Made by a program: the position numbers and the translations under genes. A stretch of DNA of 64,000 nt from SIG454 sp045578465 (GTDB lineage: Bacteria > Bacillota > Clostridia > Monoglobales > Monoglobaceae): assembly GCA_045578465.1 (NCBI GenBank), contig JAZNKJ010000039.1, positions 62,001 through 126,000 of the forward strand, in the 5' to 3' direction. Shown piece by piece: positions 18,180 to 26,402 of the stretch; position 1 is the stretch's first letter, and every line of letters starts with the position of its first letter. The notes beneath the pieces are model-generated. The model was not told where the DNA came from. It saw nothing but the letters and a program-made list of their open reading frames with translations, and did not search any database.

Positions 18180-19850
18180 TTATTTTATAACTCCAAGACC
18201 GCTTTGGAGGATAACCTGCTGACCAAACTCTCCTTGCATAAGTTCAAGAAATTTGTCAACCTTTTCGTTTTTCTCTTCACGGACAACGGCGTAATAATTT
18301 GTGGTGTAAGGATAAGCTCCGTTTCCGATTGTTTCGTCTGTCGGAGCAATGCCGTCAATGCTCATAAGCTTTAAGTTGTTAGGGCCAATAACCGATTGCA
18401 CATTATTGAAATAATAGTAAAGGCTGTAACCCATAGCGATTTTGTCAGGATTTTGTGCGTTGAAATCGTCAACATCGGTTAAGATGCTCGCCATTATAAG
18501 AGAAATTCTTTCCTGAGCAATTTTTTCATTTATGGGTTTCCCGTCTAAGATAAAGTTTTCCATCTGGGCATGGCTTCCGCTGTCGTTGTTACGGCAGTAA
18601 GCAACAAGCTCTTTATCCTCGCCACCGATTTCCTTCCAACTCTTAATGCCGTTATTAACATATATTTCGTGGAGCGCCTCTGTTGTTATATTATCCGCTT
18701 TATTGTCTTTATCCGTAAAGAAGATTAAAGCCTCGTTTGCGATTGGAACAAATCTGAGGTTTACGCCCTTTTCCTTTGCGTAATTTAAAACCTCTTCGCC
18801 CGGGTCAGGAACGAAAATCATTTCAACCTCGCCGTTTATTAAGCGCTTATAGGAATTTGTTGTCTTTGAATGAGCCCTTGGAAAACTTTCCAGATTTTCG
18901 TGATTCTGATAAAAAGCGCTGTAAATATTTCTTGTTATGTCATAGGTTGAGGTTGAGCCGTCAAGGATTGGAATTTCAATATTGGAAAGCTCCTCGTGTT
19001 TAATTGCAGGAGCATTATCATTCAAAAAGTTCCTTGTTAAGAAGTAGAGGAAATCTGCACATTCCCCTCTGGTTACTGCTTTTCTGGGGTTTGCAAAATA
19101 TTCGTCATCTGAGGTATCCATAAAATCGTGGTCAACCATTTCATAAAGAATCTGATATCCGTTTGATAAAAGTGCCTCATAGGCAGGCTTTGCGAAATCG
19201 GAAATGCTGTTAAAATCGTCAAGATACATATGGGAAGCCACTGCGTCCTCATTGATACCGCCCAGACGGTTTATCATTCTGTATGCCATAGTTATAAGCT
19301 GTTCACGATTTATAATCATATCAGGGTAAAAATATTCGCCCTTTGCGAAAACTCCTTCTTCCACAAGAGCCATAATGTCCTCACGACACCAGATGCTATC
19401 TGCTATATCAGGGAAAATGGAAGATGGTGCATTTTCTGTGTCAATGGAGAAAAGTCTTCTGAAAACTGCCGCCATTTCAGCACGGCTAAGCTCTTTTTCA
19501 GGTTTAAAGGTTCCGTCAGGGAAGCCCTTTAAAACCCCTCTTGCGCTCATTTCGCGAATGGCCATAGAATAGTGGCTGTTTTCATCTGCTCCGTCGGTGT
19601 ATTTTGGAATATAAGGAATTTTTTCCATAATAAAGTCGCCCTCTGTATATACATAGGAATAGCCGTCGTGAGGTCCTATTGAGAGAGGAATAAATTCGCC
19701 TGTGGCCTTATCTTTGGCAACATAAACGCTGTCCCATCCGTAGTCGTATCGTTCATCCGATTTAAGATATTTTACATCTTTTTCGGCATAGACTCCCAAA
19801 GACGCAAAAACAAAGGTTAAAGCGAGTATTAAAGCAAATAGTTTTTTCAT
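18180..19850 (-). CDS. S-layer-anchored phosphate-binding (PstS-like) protein
   Basis: The 556-residue product has a signal peptide (MKKLFALILALTFVFASLGVYA). Three S-layer homology repeats follow over about residues 90-275 (GVLKGFPDGTFKPEKELSRA; FPDIADSIW with YFYPDMIINREQ; YLDDFNSISDFAKPAY with AVTRGEC). From about 285 it is a type II periplasmic-binding fold similar to PstS (GSTSTYDITRNIY, NDSGSHAQMENFI, GAYPYTTNYYAV). SLH repeats attach proteins to wall polysaccharide, so this is probably a wall-bound phosphate or oxyanion binder. No pst permease genes are adjacent. Confidence 0.85.
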   Translation of the reverse strand: MKKLFALILALTFVFASLGVYAEKDVKYLKSDERYDYGWDSVYVAKDKATGEFIPLSIGPHDGYSYVYTEGDFIMEKIPYIPKYTDGADENSHYSMAIREMSARGVLKGFPDGTFKPEKELSRAEMAAVFRRLFSIDTENAPSSIFPDIADSIWCREDIMALVEEGVFAKGEYFYPDMIINREQLITMAYRMINRLGGINEDAVASHMYLDDFNSISDFAKPAYEALLSNGYQILYEMVDHDFMDTSDDEYFANPRKAVTRGECADFLYFLTRNFLNDNAPAIKHEELSNIEIPILDGSTSTYDITRNIYSAFYQNHENLESFPRAHSKTTNSYKRLINGEVEMIFVPDPGEEVLNYAKEKGVNLRFVPIANEALIFFTDKDNKADNITTEALHEIYVNNGIKSWKEIGGEDKELVAYCRNNDSGSHAQMENFILDGKPINEKIAQERISLIMASILTDVDDFNAQNPDKIAMGYSLYYYFNNVQSVIGPNNLKLMSIDGIAPTDETIGNGAYPYTTNYYAVVREEKNEKVDKFLELMQGEFGQQVILQSGLGVIK

Positions 19851-19879
19851 GAGTTATCCCTCCTTTTTATGTTGATTAA

Positions 19880-19908
19880 ATTATATCATAGCCTTTTAAA
19901 AACTTCAA
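19880..19908 (-). promoter_or_regulatory. Sigma-A-type extended -10 promoter for the SLH protein gene
   Basis: On the minus strand TTGAAG, a 17-base spacer and TATAAT with an upstream TG (TGATATAAT) lie about 30 bases before the start codon, which is itself preceded by AAGGAGGG. Confidence 0.85.
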
Positions 19909-19915
19909 TATTTTA

Positions 19916-19943
19916 CACCAAAATTTATGGCAGACATATTATA
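19916..19943 (+). promoter_or_regulatory. Sigma-K-type promoter of spoVFAB
   Basis: CACC at 19916-19919 fits the sigma-K -35 mACm and CATATTATA at 19935-19943 fits the -10 CATAnnnTA, with 16 bases between AC and CATA. In Bacillus subtilis spoVF is sigma-K dependent. The implied start near 19951 rules out the longer ATG at 19927. Confidence 0.75.
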
Positions 19944-19974
19944 TAAAAGAGAATATATAGGAAAGGTGATGATT

Positions 19975-20850
19975 ATGCGAGAGCTTTGTTTTATCGGCGG
20001 AGATAAGCGCCAGATACGGGTTATAAATAATATGGCAAAGATTTGCCCTCATATAAAGATATATGGTTTTGACAAGGCGGAGGAAGAATTTCCTGAAAAT
20101 GTAACTCTTTGCGACTGTGTCAGTGATGCCACGGAAAATGCGGAGGCGGTTATTCTGCCTCTTCCATATACCAAGGGACGGGAAATGATAAATGCTCCCT
20201 TTTCGACGGAAGAAATTCATACAGGGGATGTTCTGCGGAATATGAACGAGGGCCAGCTTTTGCTTTTGGGAAAGGCGGATGAGGGAATAAACGCCATCGC
20301 CAAGCTTTGCAAAATTAAAAGCATTGACTATCTTGAAAGAGAAGAACTTGCGATTTTAAACGCAATTCCAACGGCGGAGGGGGCAATAGAAATTGCTATG
20401 AGGGAGACACCCTATGCTTTAAGCCTGAGCCGTTGCTTAGTTCTGGGAAACGGGAAAATCGGTAAAGTCCTCTCTAAAATGCTGTGTGGTCTTGGGGCGA
20501 AAGTAACCGTTTGCGTGCGGAAATATAAAGACAAAGCCTATTGCAAATCCCTTGGGATTGACAGTATATTTTTCAGTGAATTAGGGGATAGAATAGGGGA
20601 ATACGATGTCATCTTCAACACTGCCCCTGCCCTTGTTATAGGCTATCGGCTTTTGCAGAAAGTCAGGAAGGAAAGCCTTATAATCGACCTGGCCTCAAAA
20701 CCTGGCGGGGTGGATTTTGAAACTGCCGAGCAAATGGGGAAAAGGGTTATATGGGCATTATCTCTTCCCGGGGAAGTTGCCCCCGAGACCGCTGGGGATT
20801 TCATTTCGGAAACCCTTATTAATATTATGGAAGAAATGGGGGCAGTATGA
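19975..20850 (+). CDS. spoVFA: Dipicolinate synthase subunit A
   Basis: This is the 291-residue NAD(P)-binding subunit of the mother-cell enzyme that converts dihydrodipicolinate to dipicolinic acid, the main spore-core solute. Features are FIGGDKRQ at the start, EGAIEIAMRETPYAL, and the Rossmann glycine motif LVLGNGKIGKVL at about 160. ATG 19975 (MRELCFIGG) is preceded by AAAGGTGA; the ATG at 19927 lies upstream of the predicted sigma-K transcription start. Length matches the Bacillus subunit (~297). Its last codons overlap spoVFB by four bases. Confidence 0.93.
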   Translation: MRELCFIGGDKRQIRVINNMAKICPHIKIYGFDKAEEEFPENVTLCDCVSDATENAEAVILPLPYTKGREMINAPFSTEEIHTGDVLRNMNEGQLLLLGKADEGINAIAKLCKIKSIDYLEREELAILNAIPTAEGAIEIAMRETPYALSLSRCLVLGNGKIGKVLSKMLCGLGAKVTVCVRKYKDKAYCKSLGIDSIFFSELGDRIGEYDVIFNTAPALVIGYRLLQKVRKESLIIDLASKPGGVDFETAEQMGKRVIWALSLPGEVAPETAGDFISETLINIMEEMGAV

Positions 20851-21422
20851 AAATGGAGAAAGAGAAAATCGGCTTTGCCCTGACAGGGTCTTTTTGTACT
20901 TTTGCCAAAGTTTTTCCCGAGATAGAAAAACTTTCCAAAGAATATGAAATTGTTCCCATAATGTCAGAAAAAAGCGCAACAACCGACACCCGTTTCGGCA
21001 AATGCGAGGACCATAAAAAAAGACTCTCCGAGATAACTGGGAGAGAGGTTTTAAAAAGCATAAACGAGGTTGAGCCAATCGGCCCTAAAAAAATGCTTTC
21101 GGCTTTAATTGTTGCCCCCTGCACGGGAAACACAATCGCAAAAATCGCCAATGGAATAGCGGATTCATCAGTTACCCTTGCGGTAAAATCCCATCTTCGA
21201 AACAGCAGGCCTGTTATTATTGCGGTTTCCACAAACGACGGACTTGGAGGCAACGCCAAAAACATCGGTCTTCTTATGAATATGAAAAATATTTATCTCG
21301 TGCCCTTTGGTCAGGATGACTGCGTAGAAAAGAAAAAATCATTGGTTGCAGATATGGAGAAAATAGAGGAAACCTTAAAAGAGGCCCTCTTGGGAAACCA
21401 GATTCAACCACTTCTTATATAA
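20847..21422 (+). CDS. spoVFB: Dipicolinate synthase subunit B
   Basis: The 191-residue flavoprotein-fold subunit partners SpoVFA in dipicolinate synthesis. Family marks are IGFALTGSFCTF, APCTGNTIAKIANGI and VSTNDGLGGNAKNIG, which resemble the FMN-binding site of the flavoprotein family. It is coupled to spoVFA by an ATGA overlap and ends at a perfect hairpin terminator. Together with spoVAC and spoVAD nearby, it makes this a dipicolinate synthesis and transport neighbourhood. Confidence 0.94.
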   Translation: MKMEKEKIGFALTGSFCTFAKVFPEIEKLSKEYEIVPIMSEKSATTDTRFGKCEDHKKRLSEITGREVLKSINEVEPIGPKKMLSALIVAPCTGNTIAKIANGIADSSVTLAVKSHLRNSRPVIIAVSTNDGLGGNAKNIGLLMNMKNIYLVPFGQDDCVEKKKSLVADMEKIEETLKEALLGNQIQPLLI

Positions 21423-21450
21423 AAAAGAACTCCATATGGAGTTCTTTTTT
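21421..21450. terminator. Bidirectional terminator between spoVFB and the CpXC gene
   Basis: The perfect 30-base palindrome AAAAAAGAACTCC-ATAT-GGAGTTCTTTTTT serves both converging genes. Confidence 0.95.
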
Positions 21451-22090
21451 ATACATCCGTTTCTACATCAAAAATTCCGTCCCGAAGAGCGAGAAGCGCC
21501 CATTCGGCATCAATTCTTGTTTCCTCTTTATTGTTAAAAGGAGAGACGGAAAAGACCTCTAAAATATTTCGGTAAGACTGCATGGAAAGGGTTGTTTCGC
21601 AGTTCCCTGCATCGTCCCCGATAAGATAAAAATGCAGGTTGTCATTTTCCATATCCCTTCCGCTGTAATAGGCCGCGAGTAGCTCCGCATTATTTTGCTC
21701 TTCATAGCTTTCTCCTAAGAAAAGCTTACATAATTCACAAACTCTGTCGTCAATCCCGTCCTCAAAAAGAGCAATCTTTTCAATAAAATCATTGATGGAC
21801 GGAACAACTCGGACATCATAATCCTTTGCGCTTATTTTATCAACAAAAGAAAAGTCGTCGGTTGTGATTAGAGCGATACAATGCTTATTCTCTGTATCAA
21901 TATAGATGCAGTCATAAGAAACCGCGATTTTTTCTCCGCAGTGTGGACAGGTGTATGTAAAAATCTGTCTGTTTATAATCTCTGCCCGAAGAGAAGGGTT
22001 TTTTGTTATATCAATAATTTCGTGTTTTAAAAGCTCGCCCTCTTTGTCGCAGGCAGGGCAAGTAACACTGACAAGAGTTGATTTTTCCAT
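21449..22090 (-). CDS. CpXC-domain zinc-ribbon protein
   Basis: The 213-residue product begins with a probable zinc-binding module: VTCPACDKEGELL and, about 40 residues on, YTCPHCGEKIAV, the paired CPxC motifs of the CpXC family. The rest is an acidic alpha/beta region without known catalytic residues. Function of the family is unknown. It begins ten bases after metA on the same strand, so it is probably co-transcribed, and it ends in the shared bidirectional terminator. Confidence 0.8.
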   Translation of the reverse strand: MEKSTLVSVTCPACDKEGELLKHEIIDITKNPSLRAEIINRQIFTYTCPHCGEKIAVSYDCIYIDTENKHCIALITTDDFSFVDKISAKDYDVRVVPSINDFIEKIALFEDGIDDRVCELCKLFLGESYEEQNNAELLAAYYSGRDMENDNLHFYLIGDDAGNCETTLSMQSYRNILEVFSVSPFNNKEETRIDAEWALLALRDGIFDVETDV

Positions 22091-22099
22091 ATAAATCTC

Positions 22100-23023
22100 C
22101 TATTTAATAGTCTTGATATCGTATGGCGTTGTCTGGTAAACGAAATAGTTAAGCCAGTTTGAATAAAGCAAATTCGCATGGGCGCGCCAGATGTTAAGAG
22201 GCTCTTTCTCAGGGTTGTCGTCCGGGAAATAGTTAAAGGGAACATCGATAGGAAGCCCTTTTTCTATATCTCTTAAATATTCTGTTTTAAGAGTTTCTGT
22301 GTCATATTCTGAGTGGCCTGTTATGAAAAACTGTCTGTCGCCTTTTGCGCAAACGATATAAACTCCTGCCTGAGGAGATTCAGCGAGGATTTCAAGCTGA
22401 GGAACAGCGAGGATGTCCTCTCTTTTGATTTCAGTATGTCTTGAATGAGGAGCGAAAAACTCGTCATCAAATCCGCGAAGAAGCATTTTATGTTTTTTAT
22501 CAGGGCATACGCTGTGTGGAAATACCCCGAAGATCTTTTTATCGAGGGGATATTTCTTTATGCCGTAGTGATGATACAGCGCCGCCTGAGCACCCCAGCA
22601 GATATGGAAGGTAGAAGTAACATTAGTTTTTGACCAGTCCATAATCTCGCAAAGCTCATCCCAATAGTCAACCTCTTCAAAGTCCATAGTTTCAACAGGA
22701 GCACCTGTTATAATAAGACCGTCAAATTTCTTGTCTTTAACCTCATCAAAGGTGCAATAGAATGTTTCGATATGGCTCTTTGAGGTGTTTTTTGAAAGAT
22801 GTGTCTTCGTGTGCATAAAAGAAACATTTATCTGGAGCGGTGTATTTCCAAGAGCGCGGAGAAGCTGAGTCTCCGTTGTTATTTTTGTCGGCATAAGATT
22901 TAAAATTATTATTTCAAGGGGACGGATGTCCTGTGTCATAGCCTTAGTTTCCGTCATAACAAAAATGTTTTCCTGATTTAAAACTTCAATAGCCGGTAAA
23001 TTGTCTGAAACTTTAATTGGCAT
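22100..23023 (-). CDS. metA: Homoserine O-acetyltransferase (MetA family)
   Basis: This 307-residue enzyme activates homoserine for methionine synthesis. The class I glutamine-amidotransferase-like fold carries the nucleophile Cys142 in HICWGAQAALY, and the HSRHTEI and GHSEYD segments give the His and Glu of the site. Residue 111 is Glu (GAPVE); in characterised MetA proteins Glu111 selects acetyl-CoA and Gly selects succinyl-CoA, so acetylation is the likely reaction. Its own promoter is close and the leader is too short for a SAM riboswitch. Confidence 0.94.
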   Translation of the reverse strand: MPIKVSDNLPAIEVLNQENIFVMTETKAMTQDIRPLEIIILNLMPTKITTETQLLRALGNTPLQINVSFMHTKTHLSKNTSKSHIETFYCTFDEVKDKKFDGLIITGAPVETMDFEEVDYWDELCEIMDWSKTNVTSTFHICWGAQAALYHHYGIKKYPLDKKIFGVFPHSVCPDKKHKMLLRGFDDEFFAPHSRHTEIKREDILAVPQLEILAESPQAGVYIVCAKGDRQFFITGHSEYDTETLKTEYLRDIEKGLPIDVPFNYFPDDNPEKEPLNIWRAHANLLYSNWLNYFVYQTTPYDIKTIK

Positions 23024-23054
23024 AATTCATCCCTCCTAACATAGTCTACATTTC

Positions 23055-23083
23055 AGTATAGCATATTTATATAAATTTATCAA
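23055..23083 (-). promoter_or_regulatory. Sigma-A-type promoter of metA
   Basis: On the minus strand TTGATA, a 17-base spacer and TATACT precede the metA start by 31 bases, with GGAGGG between. Confidence 0.85.
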
Positions 23084-23144
23084 GAATATTTTTCTTATTT
23101 AAATTTCATAATATAAAGAGAAATATCAGAAAAGGGGAAGAAAA

Positions 23145-23837
23145 ATGTCGGAAAACGAAAATAACGGTAAAAACGAAACTATAAATGAGGAATATGAAAC
23201 GATAAAAGACATGGGCGGAGTTGAGGTAGGCGGCAGTCGGGGGAAATTCTTTTGCATAAGTATCGTAGGACAGATTGAGGGGCACAGCGTTCTTCCGCCC
23301 CAGACCAAAACCACCAAATATGAGCATATACTTCCTAAGCTTGTCTCCGTTGAAGAGGACGAAAACATTGACGGACTTTTAGTGATTTTAAATACGGTAG
23401 GGGGCGACATTGAAGCAGGCCTTGCCATAGCGGAGGTTATTGCCTCCATGAAAAAGCCGACTGTCTCTCTGGTTTTAGGGGGAGGCCACAGCATAGGAGT
23501 TCCTCTTGCAGTATCGGCGGATTGTTCTTTTATTGTTCCCTCAGCCACAATGACCATTCATCCCGTCCGTATGAGCGGAACGGTTATCGGTGTTCCGCAG
23601 ATGTTTGATTATCTTTATAAAATTCAGGACAGAATTATAAATTTCGTGGTCTCTCACTCTGAAATAAGCAAGGAAGAATTCTCAACGCTCCTTCTTGAAA
23701 CCGACGAAATTGCCAACGATGTTGGAACAGTTTTATTCGGCGAGGAAGCGGTAAAGCATGGAGTTATTGACAAAGTCGGCGGCCTGTCGGAAGCCATTGA
23801 AACCCTCTATGAAATGATAGCAAAATCCAAAAACTGA
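23145..23837 (+). CDS. ClpP-family serine peptidase (TepA/YmfB-like)
   Basis: The 230-residue protein has the ClpP/crotonase-like peptidase fold. ILNTVGGDIEAG forms the oxyanion region, GGGHSIGVP contains the nucleophilic Ser, MTIHPVR the His, and the C-terminal AVKHGVIDKVGG matches the ClpP ending. It resembles the translocation-enhancing protein TepA group rather than housekeeping ClpP. A charged low-complexity N-terminus (residues 1-25) precedes the domain. No signal peptide is seen. The start follows AAAGGGGAAG. Confidence 0.85.
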   Translation: MSENENNGKNETINEEYETIKDMGGVEVGGSRGKFFCISIVGQIEGHSVLPPQTKTTKYEHILPKLVSVEEDENIDGLLVILNTVGGDIEAGLAIAEVIASMKKPTVSLVLGGGHSIGVPLAVSADCSFIVPSATMTIHPVRMSGTVIGVPQMFDYLYKIQDRIINFVVSHSEISKEEFSTLLLETDEIANDVGTVLFGEEAVKHGVIDKVGGLSEAIETLYEMIAKSKN

Positions 23838-23865
23838 CAAAACCAAAAATTTTTTGCGTTATGAC

Positions 23866-23894
23866 TTGACATAAATCCAAAAACCAGTTATAAT
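23866..23894 (+). promoter_or_regulatory. Consensus sigma-A promoter of rpsU
   Basis: TTGACA, 17 bases and TATAAT are both perfect consensus. The predicted leader is about 80 bases and contains a TTGACAGTCAAGGTTTTGACA segment of unknown meaning. Confidence 0.93.
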
Positions 23895-23979
23895 GTATGA
23901 GTAGAATTTTTGACAGTCAAGGTTTTGACATAAAACAAATCCACTATCCCAATGTTAATTTGGAGGGAGGGAATCGATA

Positions 23980-24156
23980 ATGGCTGAAATCAGAGTTAAA
24001 GATAATGAATCGTTAGATAGCGCGCTTCGTCGATTTAAGCGTTCATGTGCTAAGGCCGGAGTTCTTTCTGAAGTTAGAAAAAGAGAACATTATGAAAAGC
24101 CTAGTGTAAGACGCAAAAAGAAATCAGAGGCTGCAAGAAAACGCAAGTTCAAATAA
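23980..24156 (+). CDS. rpsU: 30S ribosomal protein S21
   Basis: This short 58-residue basic protein (MAEIRVKDNESLDSALRRFK... then EVRKREHYEKPS and an Arg/Lys-rich tail ending RKRKFK) is bS21 of the small ribosomal subunit, involved in translation initiation. Length and sequence are typical of Firmicutes. The start is preceded by GGAGGGAGG. It sits between a perfect promoter and a terminator and upstream of a yqeY homologue, the usual gene order in Firmicutes. Confidence 0.97.
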   Translation: MAEIRVKDNESLDSALRRFKRSCAKAGVLSEVRKREHYEKPSVRRKKKSEAARKRKFK

Positions 24157-24174
24157 TTAAATAAACAATAATAG

Positions 24175-24206
24175 CCGCCTTGGGATTTAAAGGCGGTTTT
24201 TGTTTT
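24175..24206 (+). terminator. Terminator after rpsU
   Basis: CCGCCTT / AAGGCGG stem followed by TTTTTGTTTT. It lies 18 bases after rpsU, so yqeY expression depends on read-through or a promoter not seen. Confidence 0.9.
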
Positions 24207-24226
24207 AAATTTAGGAGGAGAGAAAT

Positions 24227-24670
24227 ATGAGTTTAAAAGAAACTTTAATGGATGACCTTAAAATTGCAATGAAAGAAAAGGATGTTATAAGAAAAAACAC
24301 TGTGCAGATGGTTCGCAGTGCCGTTTTGCAGTTTGAAAAGGATAATAAAACTGAGCTTTCAGATGAAGGCGTTATTGAAGTTATCGCAAAGGAATTAAAG
24401 CGCCGCCGCGATGTTCTTCCTGAATATGAAAAGAGCGGAAGAGATGACTTGATTGCGGACATTAACCGCGAAATTGAGATTCTTTTAGCTTATCTTCCAA
24501 AACAGCTCACAAAAGAAGAACTTGAAGTGATTGTCGCCGAAGCAATTGCCGAAGTTGGCGCAACTTCAATGAAAGATATGGGCAAAATTATGGGCGCTGT
24601 TATGCCAAAAACCAAGGGCAGAGCAGACGGAAAAATGATTAACGAAATCGTTAAAGCAAAATTATCATAA
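24227..24670 (+). CDS. GatB/YqeY domain protein
   Basis: The 147-residue helical protein matches the YqeY family: LMDDLKIAMKEKD at the start, LKRRRDVLPEYEKSGR, ILLAYLPKQLTKEEL, and MGAVMPKTKGRADGKMIN near the end. The family shares the tail domain of GatB amidotransferase, which binds tRNA; its own role is not established. It follows rpsU, a conserved pairing, and has a strong AGGAGGAG site. Confidence 0.92.
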   Translation: MSLKETLMDDLKIAMKEKDVIRKNTVQMVRSAVLQFEKDNKTELSDEGVIEVIAKELKRRRDVLPEYEKSGRDDLIADINREIEILLAYLPKQLTKEELEVIVAEAIAEVGATSMKDMGKIMGAVMPKTKGRADGKMINEIVKAKLS

Positions 24671-24673
24671 ATT

Positions 24674-25819
24674 ATGAAAAGATTTAAGTTAGGATTTTTA
24701 TGGCTGGTTTTAGCAGTTTGTTTTCTTACCTCTTGCGTAGCCACCCCAACAAGCGTCGAGGAGGAAATATATGAAGAGCCGATTCGGACTGCCTCTATGG
24801 TGGTTTTAGGGGATAATCTTATGCATATGCCTGTTATTGTTGACGGCAAGCAGGAAGATGGAAGCTATGATTACAGCAGGATTTTTTCTCGTCTCCGTGA
24901 GGACATCGTTAATGCGGACTTAGCCGTAATCGGTCAGGAAACAGTTTTAGGGGGAGAGGAAATGGGCCTTTCGGGGTATCCTATGTTTAACTCCCCAAAA
25001 GGAGTGGGCGAAACTCTTGCTAAGGAGGGTTTTGATGTTATTCTCCACGCCTCAAATCATATTATGGACAGAGGGGTTAAAGGAATTGAAGCCTCAATTG
25101 ACTTCTGGGAAGGCTATGACGATATAACCTATCTTGGCATAAACAAAAGCGAGGAAATGAAAATCAGCCCTGATATAGTTGAAAAGAACGGCATTAAATT
25201 TGCCCTTTTCAATTATACATATGGAACAAACGGAATTCCTCTTCCTGCCGGAAAGGAATATATGGTAAATCTTCTTGATGAGAAGAAGATTGAAGAAGAC
25301 ATAAAGTCAGTCAGAGAAGAGGTTGACTTTGTTGTTGTTTTCCCTCATTGGGGGAATGAATATTGGCTTAACCCATCGGAACAACAGAAGGCTCTCGCCC
25401 TTAAAATGTGTGAGTGGGGAGCGGACGCAATTATCGGCTCTCATCCTCATGTTATAGAGCCTTGTGAGTGGATAAAGAGCGAAAACGGAAATGAATGTGT
25501 TGTTTTTTATTCCTTGGGCAATTTTGTTTCAAGACAAAAAGAAACCAAAAATCTTTTAGGCGGAATGGCAGGACTTGAATTTAGTGTAAAAGGGGAAGAA
25601 AAGACGGTCAGGGCAAAGTTTACCCCAATTGTGACCCAATATGATTACAATTCAAGAAATTTTGTTGTTTATAAGCTTAAAGATTATACCGATGGTCTTG
25701 CCAAGCTTCACGGCATAAATTTATATGACGGAGCGCTGAGCAAAGCGAAATTTGAAGGAATGTTCAGAAAAGTTTTTGCCGAGTATCCGACGAATATCGA
25801 GATTGAATATAGCGAATAG
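24674..25819 (+). CDS. CapA-family (PGA_cap) lipoprotein
   Basis: The 381-residue product has a lipoprotein signal (LAVCFLTSC, Cys at about 20). Its metallophosphatase-like CapA/PgsA-type domain shows VVLGDNLMH, ILHASNHIMDRG, VFPHWGNEY, IIGSHPHVIEP and YSLGNFVS. Such proteins belong to poly-gamma-glutamate capsule systems or act as wall-associated phosphoesterases. No pgsB or pgsC homologue is nearby, so the capsule role is doubtful. The start is four bases after the yqeY stop with no clear ribosome binding site, suggesting coupling. Confidence 0.87.
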   Translation: MKRFKLGFLWLVLAVCFLTSCVATPTSVEEEIYEEPIRTASMVVLGDNLMHMPVIVDGKQEDGSYDYSRIFSRLREDIVNADLAVIGQETVLGGEEMGLSGYPMFNSPKGVGETLAKEGFDVILHASNHIMDRGVKGIEASIDFWEGYDDITYLGINKSEEMKISPDIVEKNGIKFALFNYTYGTNGIPLPAGKEYMVNLLDEKKIEEDIKSVREEVDFVVVFPHWGNEYWLNPSEQQKALALKMCEWGADAIIGSHPHVIEPCEWIKSENGNECVVFYSLGNFVSRQKETKNLLGGMAGLEFSVKGEEKTVRAKFTPIVTQYDYNSRNFVVYKLKDYTDGLAKLHGINLYDGALSKAKFEGMFRKVFAEYPTNIEIEYSE

Positions 25820-25829
25820 GAGAAATCTT

Positions 25830-26387
25830 ATGAAAATAACATTGCTTGGAGATTCCATAAGAGGTGCATACGGGAAAGAAGTTCCCCGCATTTTAGGGGA
25901 CGACTTTACTGTATATCAGCCTCAGGACAATTGCAGATTTTCTGCCTATACTCTAAGAGGCCTCTTTGAGTGGCGGGCGGAAATGGAAGGAAGTCGAATC
26001 GTCCATTGGAATAACGGATTGTGGGATATATGCAATCTCTTCGGAGACGGATGCTTTACTCCCGAAAAGGTATATATTGACAATATGTTAAGAATTGCGG
26101 ACCTTTTACTCAAGAAATATGATAAAGTAATTTTCGCAACAACAACTCCCGTAACCGAGCAGAATCCATATGATAAAAATGATGCAATCGAAAGATATAA
26201 TGAGATAATAGTTCCCCTGCTTAAAGAAAAAGGGGTTATCATAAACGATTTGCATAGTTTAGTAAAAAAAGATATTGATAAATATATCCGCAAAGACGAT
26301 AATATCCATTTAACCGAAGAAGGCGCCCAGGTATGCGCCCGACAGGTGGCAGATGTTATCCGAGAGGTTGCAAAAACAATAGTTTAA
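25830..26387 (+). CDS. SGNH/GDSL-type esterase
   Basis: This 185-residue hydrolase carries the SGNH blocks: LGDSIRGAYG with the nucleophilic Ser near residue 8, the Asn-bearing VHWNNGLWD, and the C-terminal DNIHLTEEG with Asp and His. The family includes carbohydrate acetylesterases and lipases. With the alpha/beta esterase next door, deacetylation of a glycan is plausible. There is no signal peptide. ATG 25830 is used because AGGAGAA precedes it; the longer frame from 25752 lies inside the upstream gene. Confidence 0.85.
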   Translation: MKITLLGDSIRGAYGKEVPRILGDDFTVYQPQDNCRFSAYTLRGLFEWRAEMEGSRIVHWNNGLWDICNLFGDGCFTPEKVYIDNMLRIADLLLKKYDKVIFATTTPVTEQNPYDKNDAIERYNEIIVPLLKEKGVIINDLHSLVKKDIDKYIRKDDNIHLTEEGAQVCARQVADVIREVAKTIV

Positions 26388-26402
26388 AGGAGAAAAAGGG
26401 AA

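Noticed and set aside
23024..23054. SAM or T-box riboswitch before metA
   Set aside because: The promoter lies so close that the leader is only about 25 bases, too short for either element.
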